A stretch of DNA of 31,669 nucleotides from Anaerolineae bacterium (GCA_030612585.1 JAUWNP010000034.1:1-31669), one strand, 5' to 3'. Numbered from the stretch's first letter, positions 8,351 to 15,551 are shown. The notes: generated from the sequence alone by a model not told the origin. Numbers and translations are program-made.

Positions 8351-10561
8351 TTACCTTTCGCGCAGCCGCACGCTCAGGCCGGAGTGTCGCTCCCGCACTT
8401 TGTCGTTGTGCACGGCAATGCCGATGGCGCGCCGTGTCCCCACCAGCACGACCAGCCGTTTGGCCCGCGTGATACCGGTGTAGAGCAGATTGCGCTGTAG
8501 CATCAGGTAGTGCTGGGTCAGCATTGGCATCACCACCGCGGTGTACTCCGCGCCTTGCGACTTGTGGATCGACACAGCAAAGGCGTGCACCAGTTCGTCA
8601 GCCTCGCCCCAGTCGTAGAGCACCGGCCGGCCGTCTATCGTCACCACCAGCGTTTGCCCAACCGGGTCTATCCCCGTCACCCGGCCGATATCCCCGTTGT
8701 ACACATCGCGATTGTAGTTATTGCGCACCTGCATCACCTTGTCACCCACACGGAAGACCCGCCCGCCTAGCCGCCGTTCGGCCTTGTGCGAGGAGGCAGG
8801 GTTAAGGGCCTCCTGCAGGCTGGTATTGAGGTTGGTAACTCCGCACGCGCCCCGGTACATCGGCGCCAGCACCTGTACGTCATCCACCGAGTCCAATCCG
8901 AACTTGCGTGGAATGCGGTGCTGCACGATGTCCACAAGCATGTCGGCGGCCTCCTGAGGGTCTTCTTTGGAGAAGAAGTAGAAATCGTCGAAGCGGTTGA
9001 GGACAGGCATCTGCCCCCGGTTGATGCGGTGGGCATTGACGACGATGCCACTGTCGGCGGCCTGGCGGAAGATGGTGGTGAGGCGCACGACGGCGGCGCG
9101 ACCAGACCCGATGACGTCGCGCAGGACATCGCCCGCGCCGACGGAGGGGAGTTGGTCCACATCGCCGACGAATAGGACGTGTGCGGCTGGGTCCACCGCC
9201 TTGAGCAGATGATTGGTCAGCAGCAGATCCAGCATCGAGGCCTCATCCACGATGAGGCAATCCACCTCCAGCGGGTTCCCCTCGTTGCGGCGAAAGCCCT
9301 CCAGCGGGGAGTACTCCAGCAACCGGTGGACGGTCTTGGCCGGCCGTTCCGTCGCCTCCGCGAGACGTTTGGCGGCGCGGCCGGTGGGGGCGCAGAGGGC
9401 ATAGCGGCGGCTCAGTGCCTCCAGCGCCGCGATGACGGTGCGCACGGAGACAGTTTTGCCCGTTCCCGGGCCACCAGTGAGCACCGTCACCTTGTGGGTG
9501 AGCGCGGCGCGCACCGCCTCCCGCTGCTGCGGCGAGAGTGCGACGGCGGAGTCCCGGGTGACCTGGGCCAGCAGCGCATCCCAATCCACGCTGCGGAAGG
9601 GGGCCAGACGGGTGGCGGGGCTTTCGATCAGCGCCTGCAGGCGGCGGGTGACGCCGACCTCACCATAGTAGAACGGGGCCAGGTAGACGGCCCGCTCCTC
9701 GCGTAGGGGCGCGGTGACCGCGTCCCTACGGGCGTCGGTGGTGGGGTAGACCAGCGTCTCGCGGCGCACCACCTCGTCGGCGTCCAACTCCTCAATGGCC
9801 TCCCGCGCCAGTTCGGGGGGCACCTCCAGCAACTTAGTGGCCTCGCTCACCAGGTCGGGTTCGGGCGCGTAGACGTGGCCCTCGTCGGCCAGTTGGCTCA
9901 GCGCGTGGGCCACGCCAGCCTGGATGCGAGAGGGAGCGTCGGGTGGCAACCCCAGGTCACGGGCGATCTTGTCGGCGGTCTTGAAGCCCACCCCCCAGAT
10001 GTCGCGGGCCAGCCGGTAGGGATTCTCCTGCACCACCCGCAGCGCATCGTCGCCGTATGTCTTGTAGATCTTGACGGCCAGGCCAGTGGTGACACCGTGA
10101 CTCTGGAGGAACAGCATCACCTCACGGATGTGTCTCTGCTCCTCCCAGGCTTCGGCGATTGCGGCGGCCCGCTTGGGGCCCACGCCCAACGCTTCCCGCA
10201 GCCGCCGGGGTTCCTCGTCGAGCACGCGCAGTGTATCGGTGCCGAACCGCTGGACGATGCGTGCCGCGGTGACCGGCCCCACGCCCTTGACCAGTCCGGA
10301 GCCCAGGTAACGTTTGATGCCCTCGGCGGTGGCTGGGAGGACCTGCTCGCACCGCTCGGCCTTGAACTGGCGGCCGTACTGCGGGTGAGTCGTCCACTGC
10401 CCCTCCAGGCGCAGGCTCTCGCCGGGGTTGACCTCGGGCAGGTTGCCGACGACGGTGGTCAGACCACTCTGCCCCGGCACGTTCAGCCGGATGACAGAGT
10501 AGCCGGTCTCCTCGCTGTAGTAGGTGACACGCTCGACGGTACCGCGGAGTTGGTCGGACAT
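8351..10561 (-). CDS. recD2: RecD2-type ATP-dependent 5'-3' DNA helicase
   Basis: A 736-residue SF1 helicase. The N-terminal region (1-75) resembles the RecD2 OB-like domain; helix-hairpin-helix segments follow (about 85-205). Walker A is GGPGTGKT (363-370), Walker B is LIVDEAS (436-442), motif III is FVGDVDQLPSVGAGD, and the C-terminal UvrD-like block contains SIHKSQGAEY and LLYTGITRAK. RecD2 acts in DNA repair and replication-fork processing without RecBC. I chose the ATG at 10561 because it yields the family length and begins the conserved N-terminus; an in-frame extension to 10792 runs through low-complexity intergenic DNA. Residues around 275-287 contain an extra segment encoded by a 29-base palindrome. 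No clear Shine-Dalgarno is visible. Confidence 0.93.
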   Translation of the reverse strand: MSDQLRGTVERVTYYSEETGYSVIRLNVPGQSGLTTVVGNLPEVNPGESLRLEGQWTTHPQYGRQFKAERCEQVLPATAEGIKRYLGSGLVKGVGPVTAARIVQRFGTDTLRVLDEEPRRLREALGVGPKRAAAIAEAWEEQRHIREVMLFLQSHGVTTGLAVKIYKTYGDDALRVVQENPYRLARDIWGVGFKTADKIARDLGLPPDAPSRIQAGVAHALSQLADEGHVYAPEPDLVSEATKLLEVPPELAREAIEELDADEVVRRETLVYPTTDARRDAVTAPLREERAVYLAPFYYGEVGVTRRLQALIESPATRLAPFRSVDWDALLAQVTRDSAVALSPQQREAVRAALTHKVTVLTGGPGTGKTVSVRTVIAALEALSRRYALCAPTGRAAKRLAEATERPAKTVHRLLEYSPLEGFRRNEGNPLEVDCLIVDEASMLDLLLTNHLLKAVDPAAHVLFVGDVDQLPSVGAGDVLRDVIGSGRAAVVRLTTIFRQAADSGIVVNAHRINRGQMPVLNRFDDFYFFSKEDPQEAADMLVDIVQHRIPRKFGLDSVDDVQVLAPMYRGACGVTNLNTSLQEALNPASSHKAERRLGGRVFRVGDKVMQVRNNYNRDVYNGDIGRVTGIDPVGQTLVVTIDGRPVLYDWGEADELVHAFAVSIHKSQGAEYTAVVMPMLTQHYLMLQRNLLYTGITRAKRLVVLVGTRRAIGIAVHNDKVRERHSGLSVRLRER
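9702..9730. repeat. 29-base palindrome inserted in frame in recD2
   Basis: Two 14-base arms around a single central base, with one non-complementary position. On the gene strand it encodes part of RRDAVTAPLRE, a segment that looks foreign to the helicase between two family-typical stretches (VVRRETL and AVYLAPFYYGEVGV). Confidence 0.85.
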
Positions 10562-10921
10562 CAAGGGAATGATAGCAGAATCAATGACAAATGACAAATG
10601 ACCAATGGCAGGGTGACAAGATGGAGAAGGGGATATGGAGTGAGGGAGTATGAGAGTGTGGAAGTGTGGGGGTGTGGGGATGGACAAAGGCGGCGTGCCT
10701 GGGGGGGCCGTTAGGGCGGGGTCGGCTGACCCCCAGGCACTGCCAAGAAAAGGAGGTGTTTGATACAACCAGCCCCAGTAGTTTACTGACAACCAGTCGC
10801 TTCAGACGACCTCAGTATACCTCAAAAGAAGCCTCTTGAGGGTTTCGGATGCGTTACAGTACCGTTTCTAACCTGTAACTCTTGCTGAACTAGATGCTTG
10901 TTCTCACCGTCTCCCTTGTTC
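10562..10921. other. Intergenic region with repeats, no gene seen
   Basis: This 360-base gap holds heptamer repeats (10583-10610), a GA-rich low-complexity stretch on the plus strand (about 10618-10690), a 6-base inverted repeat CCTCAA/TTGAGG near 10820-10841, and the start of an 18-base tandem duplication. A TATACT element on the minus strand near 10815-10820 could be a -10 for recD2, but I see no convincing -35. Confidence 0.6.
10583..10610 (+). repeat. Four tandem heptamers, AATGACA-type
   Basis: Consecutive units AATGACA, AATGACA, AATGACC, AATGGCA just upstream of recD2. They resemble short tandemly repeated heptanucleotides known from filamentous cyanobacteria; the resemblance is by eye. 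Confidence 0.85.
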
Positions 10922-10932
10922 TCACCGTCTCC
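10897..10932. repeat. Perfect 18-base tandem duplication at the pspC 3' end
   Basis: Two adjacent identical copies of CTTGTTCTCACCGTCTCC. The stop codon of the pspC-like gene lies in the copy nearest the gene; the other copy is downstream of it. Confidence 0.9.
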
Positions 10933-11110
10933 GAGGGACGATGACCCAAAAGAGCACGTAGGGCAGGATGCCCGGCAGGCCGCCCGGGATCAAGAGGATC
11001 AGGAAGATCAAGCGGAACAACCATGGATTGAGGCCGAGAAAAGCACCCAGGCCGCCGCAGACGCCCGCCACAATTCCATTTTGCCGCCGCAGTTTGTTGT
11101 TGTCGGTCAT
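10922..11110 (-). CDS. Small PspC-domain membrane protein
   Basis: A 62-residue protein beginning MTDNNKLRRQNGIVAGVCGG. The R-x-x-x-x-G-I-V-A-G-V-C-G-G-L-G-A-F-L-G-L pattern followed by a single hydrophobic span (about 33-58) and a basic C-terminus (PRRR) is the classic PspC domain, found alone in many small bacterial proteins. Relatives take part in envelope-stress signalling or membrane association, but no other psp gene is seen here. The start at 11110 has GAGGA about 10 bases upstream; the longer in-frame start at 11233 would overlap the upstream gene. It lies 22 bases downstream of the holin-like gene and is probably co-transcribed with it. Confidence 0.85.
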   Translation of the reverse strand: MTDNNKLRRQNGIVAGVCGGLGAFLGLNPWLFRLIFLILLIPGGLPGILPYVLFWVIVPRRR

Positions 11111-11132
11111 TGTCGTGTATCCTCGCCTGAAT

Positions 11133-11498
11133 CTATTTGTCTTCCCTGACGAACGCCGACAGGATGACGGTAACGACGCTGACGATGAGCGCACCCAGGA
11201 AGGCGGACCAGAAGCCATCCACGTAGAAACCAACGTGGAACCAGTTGCGGGCGATGACCGAGGCCAGCCACAGCGTGACGCCGTTGATGACCAGGGTGAA
11301 CAGGCCCAGCGTGACGATGATGAGTGGGCAAGTCAGCAGTTTAAGTAGCGGACGCACAATGGCGTTGACCAGCCCCAGGATGACCGCCATCACGGCATAG
11401 ATGATCCAGGCGTTTCCCCCCACGCGGATACCCGGCACGAGCCAGACCGCTGCGAAGAGCGCCAGGCTGACGATGACCCAACGGATGAGTAATTTCAT
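11133..11498 (-). CDS. Phage-holin-family-IV-like small membrane protein
   Basis: A 121-residue protein with four hydrophobic spans (about 3-22, 30-50, 55-80, 93-116) and the N-A-I-V-R-P-L-L-K-L-L-T-x-P pattern characteristic of the YvlD/holin superfamily IV. Despite the family name these chromosomal proteins are widespread and mostly of unknown function; in Firmicutes YvlD is envelope-stress induced. A strong GGGAGGT ribosome site lies about 9 bases before the ATG at 11498, which decides the start over a longer in-frame ORF to 11657. Pairing with a PspC-domain gene is common for YvlD-like genes and supports an envelope-stress role. Confidence 0.85.
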   Translation of the reverse strand: MKLLIRWVIVSLALFAAVWLVPGIRVGGNAWIIYAVMAVILGLVNAIVRPLLKLLTCPLIIVTLGLFTLVINGVTLWLASVIARNWFHVGFYVDGFWSAFLGALIVSVVTVILSAFVREDK

Positions 11499-11572
11499 TT
11501 TGTGTTTACCTCCCTTGTATATTACGCACTTGGGGCGGAGAAGTTGCACTGGGTGGAAAGGGTCTCGAATCG

Positions 11573-11581
11573 TGGTACAAT
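11573..11581 (+). promoter_or_regulatory. Possible extended -10 promoter for the PHP gene
   Basis: TGG followed by TACAAT (11576-11581) forms an extended -10 about 60 bases before the PHP start. No good -35 is visible at the usual distance. Confidence 0.35.
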
Positions 11582-11643
11582 ACAAGTATACGGGGCATGG
11601 ACTTTTTTGGCAAATGCTCGTTCCGAATCCAAGTGAACTCTGT

Positions 11644-11976
11644 ATGACGAACCCCATTTACGCCGATTTCCACGTCCATACCCACCTCTCACCCTGCGGG
11701 CAACCCGAGGCCACCGCCGAGGCGATGATCCGGCGCGCTCAGGAGAAGGGACTGGCCGCGATTGGCTTCGCCGACCACTTTACCCCCGATCCCATCCCCA
11801 ACTGTCCTTTTTACGATCACCAGCGTCTGCGCATCCTCACCGCTGACGCACATCACCCCGACTGTTTCGCCCGCCTGGACCTGCCCCTGGAATGGGCTCG
11901 CAGGCTGGGATTTCGCGACGAGGATTTCCTCACCGCTCAGGAATTGCGAGAGCGACAAGGCAGAAAAACGGCATGA
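11644..11976 (+). CDS. Short PHP-domain protein, probably internally deleted
   Basis: A 110-residue protein with the N-terminal metal motif DFHVHTHLSPCG (H10, H12, H14), the second motif FADHF (D44, H45), and then directly the C-terminal motif TADAHHPD (D68, H70). Full-size PHP phosphoesterases of the histidinol-phosphatase type are about 230-280 residues and have additional metal ligands (Glu and His residues) between these points. Here the middle of the domain, with those ligands, is missing while both ends remain recognisable and in frame, with the junction near residues 58-66. It may be a decayed but still open gene, or a minimal variant; a full trinuclear metal site is unlikely. A divergent arrangement with the holin-like gene suggests its own promoter. 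Confidence 0.65.
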   Translation: MTNPIYADFHVHTHLSPCGQPEATAEAMIRRAQEKGLAAIGFADHFTPDPIPNCPFYDHQRLRILTADAHHPDCFARLDLPLEWARRLGFRDEDFLTAQELRERQGRKTA

Positions 11977-11995
11977 CGACTTGGGCATCGCAGAT

Positions 11996-12024
11996 TTGAC
12001 ACCCCGCCCGTCTTGTGCTATAGT
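11996..12024 (+). promoter_or_regulatory. Promoter of the cobalamin riboswitch transcript
   Basis: A perfect TTGACA -35 (11996-12001), a 17-base spacer and TATAGT -10 (12019-12024). Transcription would start near 12031, about 18 bases before the riboswitch P1 stem. This is the best promoter match in the window. Confidence 0.75.
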
Positions 12025-12048
12025 CTCTCCTGTACAAACACATAGTCT

Positions 12049-12208
12049 GTAGCCGTGGTGCCCCAGGGTCCGGATGCCCGGGGCGTCAATGGGGAAGCCG
12101 GTCAAAGTCCGGCGCTGTCCCGCAACTGTAGTTCTGCTAATAGCCAATAGCTAATAGCCAGAAGAGCCAGGATACTCACCACGGTTGCCGCTCCGAGGAC
12201 CTTCGCGG
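12049..12208 (+). promoter_or_regulatory. Cobalamin (B12) riboswitch aptamer
   Basis: The conserved B12-box core is present: GCCGGTCAAAGTCCGGCGCT followed by GTCCCGCAACTGT (12097-12129) and GAGCCAGGATAC (12164-12175). A P1 stem can be drawn between 12049-12058 and 12179-12188, and a distal CCGC/GCGG hairpin (12188-12191 with 12205-12208) could supply the kissing-loop partner. The variable stem between the core and the GAGCCAGGA block is filled by three heptamer repeats closed by TTCTG/CAGAA. It precedes an adenosyltransferase gene, so B12-dependent repression through the downstream terminator is expected. Confidence 0.93.
12138..12158 (+). repeat. Three heptamer repeats inside the riboswitch
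   Basis: TAATAGC, CAATAGC, TAATAGC in tandem, placed in the loop of a variable riboswitch stem. Confidence 0.9.
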
Positions 12209-12245
12209 AAAGGGGAAAGAGCCGTGCCCGTAGCGCGCTAACTAT

Positions 12246-12267
12246 CCTCTTGTCCACCGACAAGGGG
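12246..12267 (+). promoter_or_regulatory. Hairpin in the riboswitch expression platform
   Basis: A 9-base-pair hairpin (CCTCTTGTC / GACAAGGGG, with one G-U pair) with loop CACC lies between the aptamer and the terminator. It is not followed by a T-run, so it is more likely a structural or antiterminator element than a terminator. Confidence 0.5.
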
Positions 12268-12285
12268 ATTTCGCTTTGGGATGCT

Positions 12286-12312
12286 GCCCGACCCTTCGGC
12301 CGGGCGATTTTT
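12286..12312 (+). terminator. Rho-independent terminator of the riboswitch
   Basis: GCCCG/CGGGC stem extended by CC/GG around a CTTC loop, followed at once by GATTTTT. It ends 18 bases before the adenosyltransferase start codon, the expected place for a B12-controlled attenuator. Confidence 0.75.
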
Positions 12313-12329
12313 GTTGGGAGGGAATAGGG

Positions 12330-12866
12330 ATGCAGATTTACACACGGACAGGTGACGATGGCGAGACGTCGCTCTGCGATGGGCAGCGCGTGCCCAAGGA
12401 CTCGCCACGCGTAACGGCCTACGGCACAGTGGATGAACTGGTCGCCTGCCTGGGGATGGCTCGCGCGACTGGGCTGGACGACGAGGCCGAGATACTCTTA
12501 CAGCACATCCAGCGCGATTTGATGACGATGGCAGCCGACCTGGCAACGCCGCCGAAGAGCGCCTGCCTGCTGAGGCGACACCTTGAGAATCACGACGTGC
12601 TGGCGCTGGAAGTGGCAATTGACGGATTGGAGCAGACGTTGGAACCTATCGGTAGTTTTGTGCTGCCCGGCGGTCACCTGGCAGCGGCGGCACTACACCT
12701 GGCGCGCACGGTCTGCCGGCGGACGGAGCGGCTGGTGGTACCACTGGCCCGGACGGACGAGGCCCGCTGGGAGAACGTGCGCTATCTCAACCGGCTAGCC
12801 GATCTGTTGTTCGTGCTTTCACGTGCTGTCAATCAACGGAATGGAAAAACGGAGGTGACGCGATGA
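12330..12866 (+). CDS. pduO: PduO-type ATP:cob(I)alamin adenosyltransferase
   Basis: A 178-residue enzyme that makes adenosylcobalamin from cob(I)alamin and ATP. Family signatures are TRTGDDGETSL (5-15, ATP-binding N-terminus), SFVLPGG (109-115), ARTVCRRTER (125-134, with the conserved Arg and Glu) and YLNRLADLLFVLSR (152-165). The start at 12330 is preceded by GGGAGG; a longer in-frame ORF from 12276 would pass through the terminator and is rejected. The gene sits directly behind a cobalamin riboswitch and terminator, so expression should fall when B12 is abundant. Its last codons overlap the next gene by four bases. Confidence 0.93.
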   Translation: MQIYTRTGDDGETSLCDGQRVPKDSPRVTAYGTVDELVACLGMARATGLDDEAEILLQHIQRDLMTMAADLATPPKSACLLRRHLENHDVLALEVAIDGLEQTLEPIGSFVLPGGHLAAAALHLARTVCRRTERLVVPLARTDEARWENVRYLNRLADLLFVLSRAVNQRNGKTEVTR

Positions 12867-13216
12867 TTATGGACCTGGAAGCCTACGTAGAGCAGCGGCG
12901 GGCCGCCGGAAACGGCGTTACGCCGGTGGATGGAGGCAAGACAGTGGCCGCGTTGAACCACGTCGCCGACGCGGCGATGGTGCTCAATGATCTGGAAGTC
13001 GCAGCGCAGGAACTGGAAAACCCGCATCTGCTGGAAGCGCTGCGGGTGGCCCGAAATGGGCTGCGAAGGACGTGGTTGGCGCTGGCCCACACCTACGACT
13101 GGCTCCCACAGGAAGCGCCGGTCGGGTTGGAGCCCGGCACATCCCCCTTTATCCCTCTGCCTGTCCTCCGACGCGAGGATATCCGGCAGAAAGAGGATGG
13201 TGCTACAGTTTGTTGA
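12863..13216 (+). CDS. Unknown protein coupled to the adenosyltransferase
   Basis: A 117-residue protein I do not recognise. Its ATG overlaps the adenosyltransferase stop (ATGA), with GGAGGTGACGCG just before, so it is translated from the same B12-controlled message; a second ATG at 12869 is an alternative start. The protein is mostly helical-looking and charged, with an N-terminal DLEAYVEQRR segment, a central run rich in Leu and Ala (about 30-80) and a Pro-rich C-terminal part. No membrane span, signal peptide or cysteine cluster is seen. Position suggests a B12-related or partner role, but that is inference only. Confidence 0.7.
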   Translation: MIMDLEAYVEQRRAAGNGVTPVDGGKTVAALNHVADAAMVLNDLEVAAQELENPHLLEALRVARNGLRRTWLALAHTYDWLPQEAPVGLEPGTSPFIPLPVLRREDIRQKEDGATVC

Positions 13217-13243
13217 TCCGGTCGTAGGCAGCGTCGTGTTGTG

Positions 13244-13537
13244 CTATGTCGTCAACGATGATCCGTCGGGTAGCTCTTGCACTACCTCCTCGCTGCTGCT
13301 CAGATCCACGTCACCCCTCTGAATAGCCTCGTAATCTTCCTGCAACTCGGCCAGGTAGGTGGGGGTAGCCTCCTCCGCCGCGTACAGCACCTTGACACCG
13401 TACTCGTCCACGTAGTAGTCACGGCGGAGTTCTTCGCGCACCACGCGCCGCACGACGGCGGTGACAAGCACTTCTAACTGGTTCGCGGTGAGTTGGGCAA
13501 CCGGTTGGTCCGGCGATACGATTGCGTTCTCGCTCAC
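13244..13537 (-). CDS. Small antitoxin-like unknown protein
   Basis: A 97-residue acidic protein. It has a predicted helix LTANQLEVLVTAVVRRVVRE (16-35), a DYYVDEYGVKVLY segment (40-52) and an acidic tail with AIQRGDVDLSSSEEVVQEL. This general build, a basic amphipathic helix followed by an acidic C-terminus, recalls type II antitoxins, but I do not recognise a named family. No toxin gene follows on the minus strand, because the convergent 117-residue gene ends only 27 bases away. It could be an orphan or the remains of a toxin-antitoxin pair. Confidence 0.55.
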   Translation of the reverse strand: MSENAIVSPDQPVAQLTANQLEVLVTAVVRRVVREELRRDYYVDEYGVKVLYAAEEATPTYLAELQEDYEAIQRGDVDLSSSEEVVQELPDGSSLTT

Positions 13538-13612
13538 AGAAAGCCTCCTGCCGTCTTGATATGCATACTATATCACGAGTGTGTCACAGGGCAAGCCGAT
13601 TGTCTCAGTGCT

Positions 13613-14857
13613 TCACGGGGTAGAAACGAACAGCGCGACGCTCTCGACGTGGTAGGTCTGCGGGAACATATCCACCGGCTGTACCTCGACCAGGCGGTAG
13701 CCGGCGCGAACTAGCCGCTTGGCGTCACGGGCCAGTGTGGCCGGATCGCAGGAGACGTAGACGACCCGGGCGGGCTGGCGGGCGACCAGCGCGTCGAGCG
13801 CGAAGCGGTCCATACCAGCGCGAGGCGGGTCCACCACGGCAGCATCGAGGGGAACATCCAGATCTGGGAGAACCGCCTCAACCGAACCTTCGATGACCTC
13901 TACGTTGTCGAACTCAGCGGTGTTATCCAACAGGTCGGCGACGGCGGTGGGGGCCAATTCGACGCCGATGACCAGCCCGGCGCGCTCGGCCAGGTGGGCA
14001 GTGAAGAGCCCCACGCCGCAGTAACCATCCAGCACAGTCTCGCCTCCCCGCAGATCGAGGTACTCCGTCACCAACCGCACCAGTTGGGCAGATTGGGGGG
14101 TGTTGACCTGGAAGAAGGAGGGCGCGGAGATGCGATAGGCGCGACCGGCGACGACCTCAGTGATGTGATTGTTGCCGATGAGGTTTGCGTGCCTGCCATC
14201 GGAGAGGAGCAGGACGCAGGAGACAGGCATGTCGCTCTCCAGCGAGGGCGGCAGGTCGTCCTCCATTTCAAAGATGAGCATCGAATCGCCGGTCTCGGTG
14301 CCCGCCCGCAGGGAGAGGCGGAGAAGGCCGGGCAGGTCAAAGTCGAGGGCACCGTAGAGTTCAGACAGGAGTGGATGAAGGATCGGGCACTCGTCTCCGG
14401 TGACAACCCCCCGGGGGCGTCCCACCGAGACTCCCTGGAACCCGAGGCCCCCGCCCGGCGCGGGGTGGAACTGGGCGTGGTTGCGGTAAGCCCAGCCGGA
14501 GCCATCAGGGAGAGTGGGGTGGACGCGAGGCTCGGCGATGGAACCAATGCGCATGAGTTGGTCGGCCACGATTTTGGCCTTGAATCGCAGTTGGGCTTCG
14601 TAGGCCGCGTGTTGCCACTGGCAGCCACCGCAGCCGGTGAGGCCGAAGTAGGAGCAGGGGGGAGCGACGCGGTCGGGGGAGGGTTCCAGCACCTCTACCA
14701 GGCGGGCGAAGGCGTAGCGGCCCTTATCCTCTGTGATCTCGACGCGCGCGGTCTCGCCGGGCAGCGCGTAGGGGACGAAGATGACACGTCCCTCGTGCCG
14801 GCCCAGCGCCGCGCCGCCGTGGGCAATGGAGGTCAGTTGGAGAGCAAATGTTTCCAT
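13613..14857 (-). CDS. rlmD: 23S rRNA/tRNA m5U methyltransferase of the RlmD/TrmA family
   Basis: A 414-residue class I methyltransferase that makes 5-methyluridine in RNA. It has an N-terminal TRAM-like domain (about 1-58) and an iron-sulfur cluster motif with Cys68, Cys76, Cys79 (CGGCQWQH) and Cys157. The SAM-binding motif is LDGYCGVGLFTA (276-287), followed by VVDPPRAGMD (341-350). The nucleophile is Cys370 in YVSCDPATLARD and the general base Glu405 in HVESVA. Whether the target is U1939 (RlmD), U747 or tRNA U54 cannot be decided from the sequence, so the symbol is tentative. It begins 16 bases after the vapC stop and is probably in that operon. Confidence 0.9.
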   Translation of the reverse strand: METFALQLTSIAHGGAALGRHEGRVIFVPYALPGETARVEITEDKGRYAFARLVEVLEPSPDRVAPPCSYFGLTGCGGCQWQHAAYEAQLRFKAKIVADQLMRIGSIAEPRVHPTLPDGSGWAYRNHAQFHPAPGGGLGFQGVSVGRPRGVVTGDECPILHPLLSELYGALDFDLPGLLRLSLRAGTETGDSMLIFEMEDDLPPSLESDMPVSCVLLLSDGRHANLIGNNHITEVVAGRAYRISAPSFFQVNTPQSAQLVRLVTEYLDLRGGETVLDGYCGVGLFTAHLAERAGLVIGVELAPTAVADLLDNTAEFDNVEVIEGSVEAVLPDLDVPLDAAVVDPPRAGMDRFALDALVARQPARVVYVSCDPATLARDAKRLVRAGYRLVEVQPVDMFPQTYHVESVALFVSTP

Positions 14858-14873
14858 ATCCGTGAGCCGGTTG

Positions 14874-15272
14874 TTATGGCAGCAAATCCAGCGGATAGAG
14901 TTGCAGGCCAGACAGGTCGAAGTCCTTGGGGTTGAAGGTGACCAGCGTCAGACCGTGCTGGAGAGCGGTGGCGGCGATGATGGCATCGGGGATGCCAAGC
15001 GCGCGCCCTTTGGCCCGTTGCTGCCGGATGAGTTGTCCGGCCCGCTGGCCGATGTCCGCATCCACCGGGATGGTCCGGAAGCGAGAAAGAAGTTTACGGG
15101 CAGCGTATTCTTCGCGAGGCCGGAGCCCGGCATATAGCTCCAGATAGATCACTGGTGAGATGGCAATCCGTCCCAGACGGGTGATCCCTCGCACCATGCG
15201 CAGCACGCTTTTACGTCCCCGTATTTGCCGAATGAGGATGCCGGTATCCAGTAAGTACCTGGGGGTGGCCAT
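14874..15272 (-). CDS. vapC: VapC-type PIN-domain toxin ribonuclease
   Basis: A 132-residue PIN domain with the expected acidic metal-binding residues: Asp9 (YLLDTGILI), Glu45 (YLELYAGL), Asp96 (GIPDAIIAATA) and Asp117 in NPKDF. VapC toxins are Mg-dependent RNases that cut tRNA or rRNA and are held inactive by VapB. The ATG lies one base after the stop codon of the antitoxin gene, the usual tight TA layout. All catalytic positions are present, so the toxin should be functional if expressed. Confidence 0.9.
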   Translation of the reverse strand: MATPRYLLDTGILIRQIRGRKSVLRMVRGITRLGRIAISPVIYLELYAGLRPREEYAARKLLSRFRTIPVDADIGQRAGQLIRQQRAKGRALGIPDAIIAATALQHGLTLVTFNPKDFDLSGLQLYPLDLLP

Positions 15273-15273
15273 T

Positions 15274-15540
15274 TTATGCCTCGGAGAAGTCCGGGACGGT
15301 CCAACTGGCGCGGAACTCCCGCAGCCAGCGATCTATGTCCTCGTCCGTATCCCAGTATGGATAGTCCTCAGCCGAGCAGATGCCGGCCGTCTCCTCCAAC
15401 ACCGCCAGTGTTTCCTCTTCCTCCAGTCGCTCCCGGAGTGTCTCGGCGACAAAGGCGCTGCGCTGGCGCGGGGGCACCAAGGCCTTCAATTGCTCCACCA
15501 GGGTTGTGGGAAGCGAGAGGGTGATTTTCTCGGTCGTCAT
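15274..15540 (-). CDS. vapB: VapB-like ribbon-helix-helix antitoxin
   Basis: An 88-residue protein. The N-terminal KITLSLPTTLVEQLKALV and RSAFVAETLRERLEEEE segments (5-43) form a ribbon-helix-helix DNA-binding domain; the remaining acidic, aromatic C-terminus (YPYWDTDEDIDRW) is suited to wrapping the VapC active site. RHH antitoxins bind their own promoter with the toxin as co-repressor. An AGGAGA ribosome site lies 6 bases before the start. Two 9-base direct repeats in the promoter are candidate operators. Confidence 0.87.
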   Translation of the reverse strand: MTTEKITLSLPTTLVEQLKALVPPRQRSAFVAETLRERLEEEETLAVLEETAGICSAEDYPYWDTDEDIDRWLREFRASWTVPDFSEA

Positions 15541-15551
15541 AGACCATCTCC

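Noticed and set aside
10562..10792. N-terminal extension of RecD2 to 813 residues
   Set aside because: It passes through heptamer and GA-rich repeats, has no family similarity, and would exceed the family length.
12246..12267. 9-bp hairpin as the main terminator of the riboswitch
   Set aside because: It is followed by ATTTCGC rather than a T-run; the hairpin at 12286-12305 with GATTTTT fits better.
13994..14935. Plus-strand open frame of 313 codons
   Set aside because: It is antisense to the RNA methyltransferase gene, which has a complete set of catalytic motifs.
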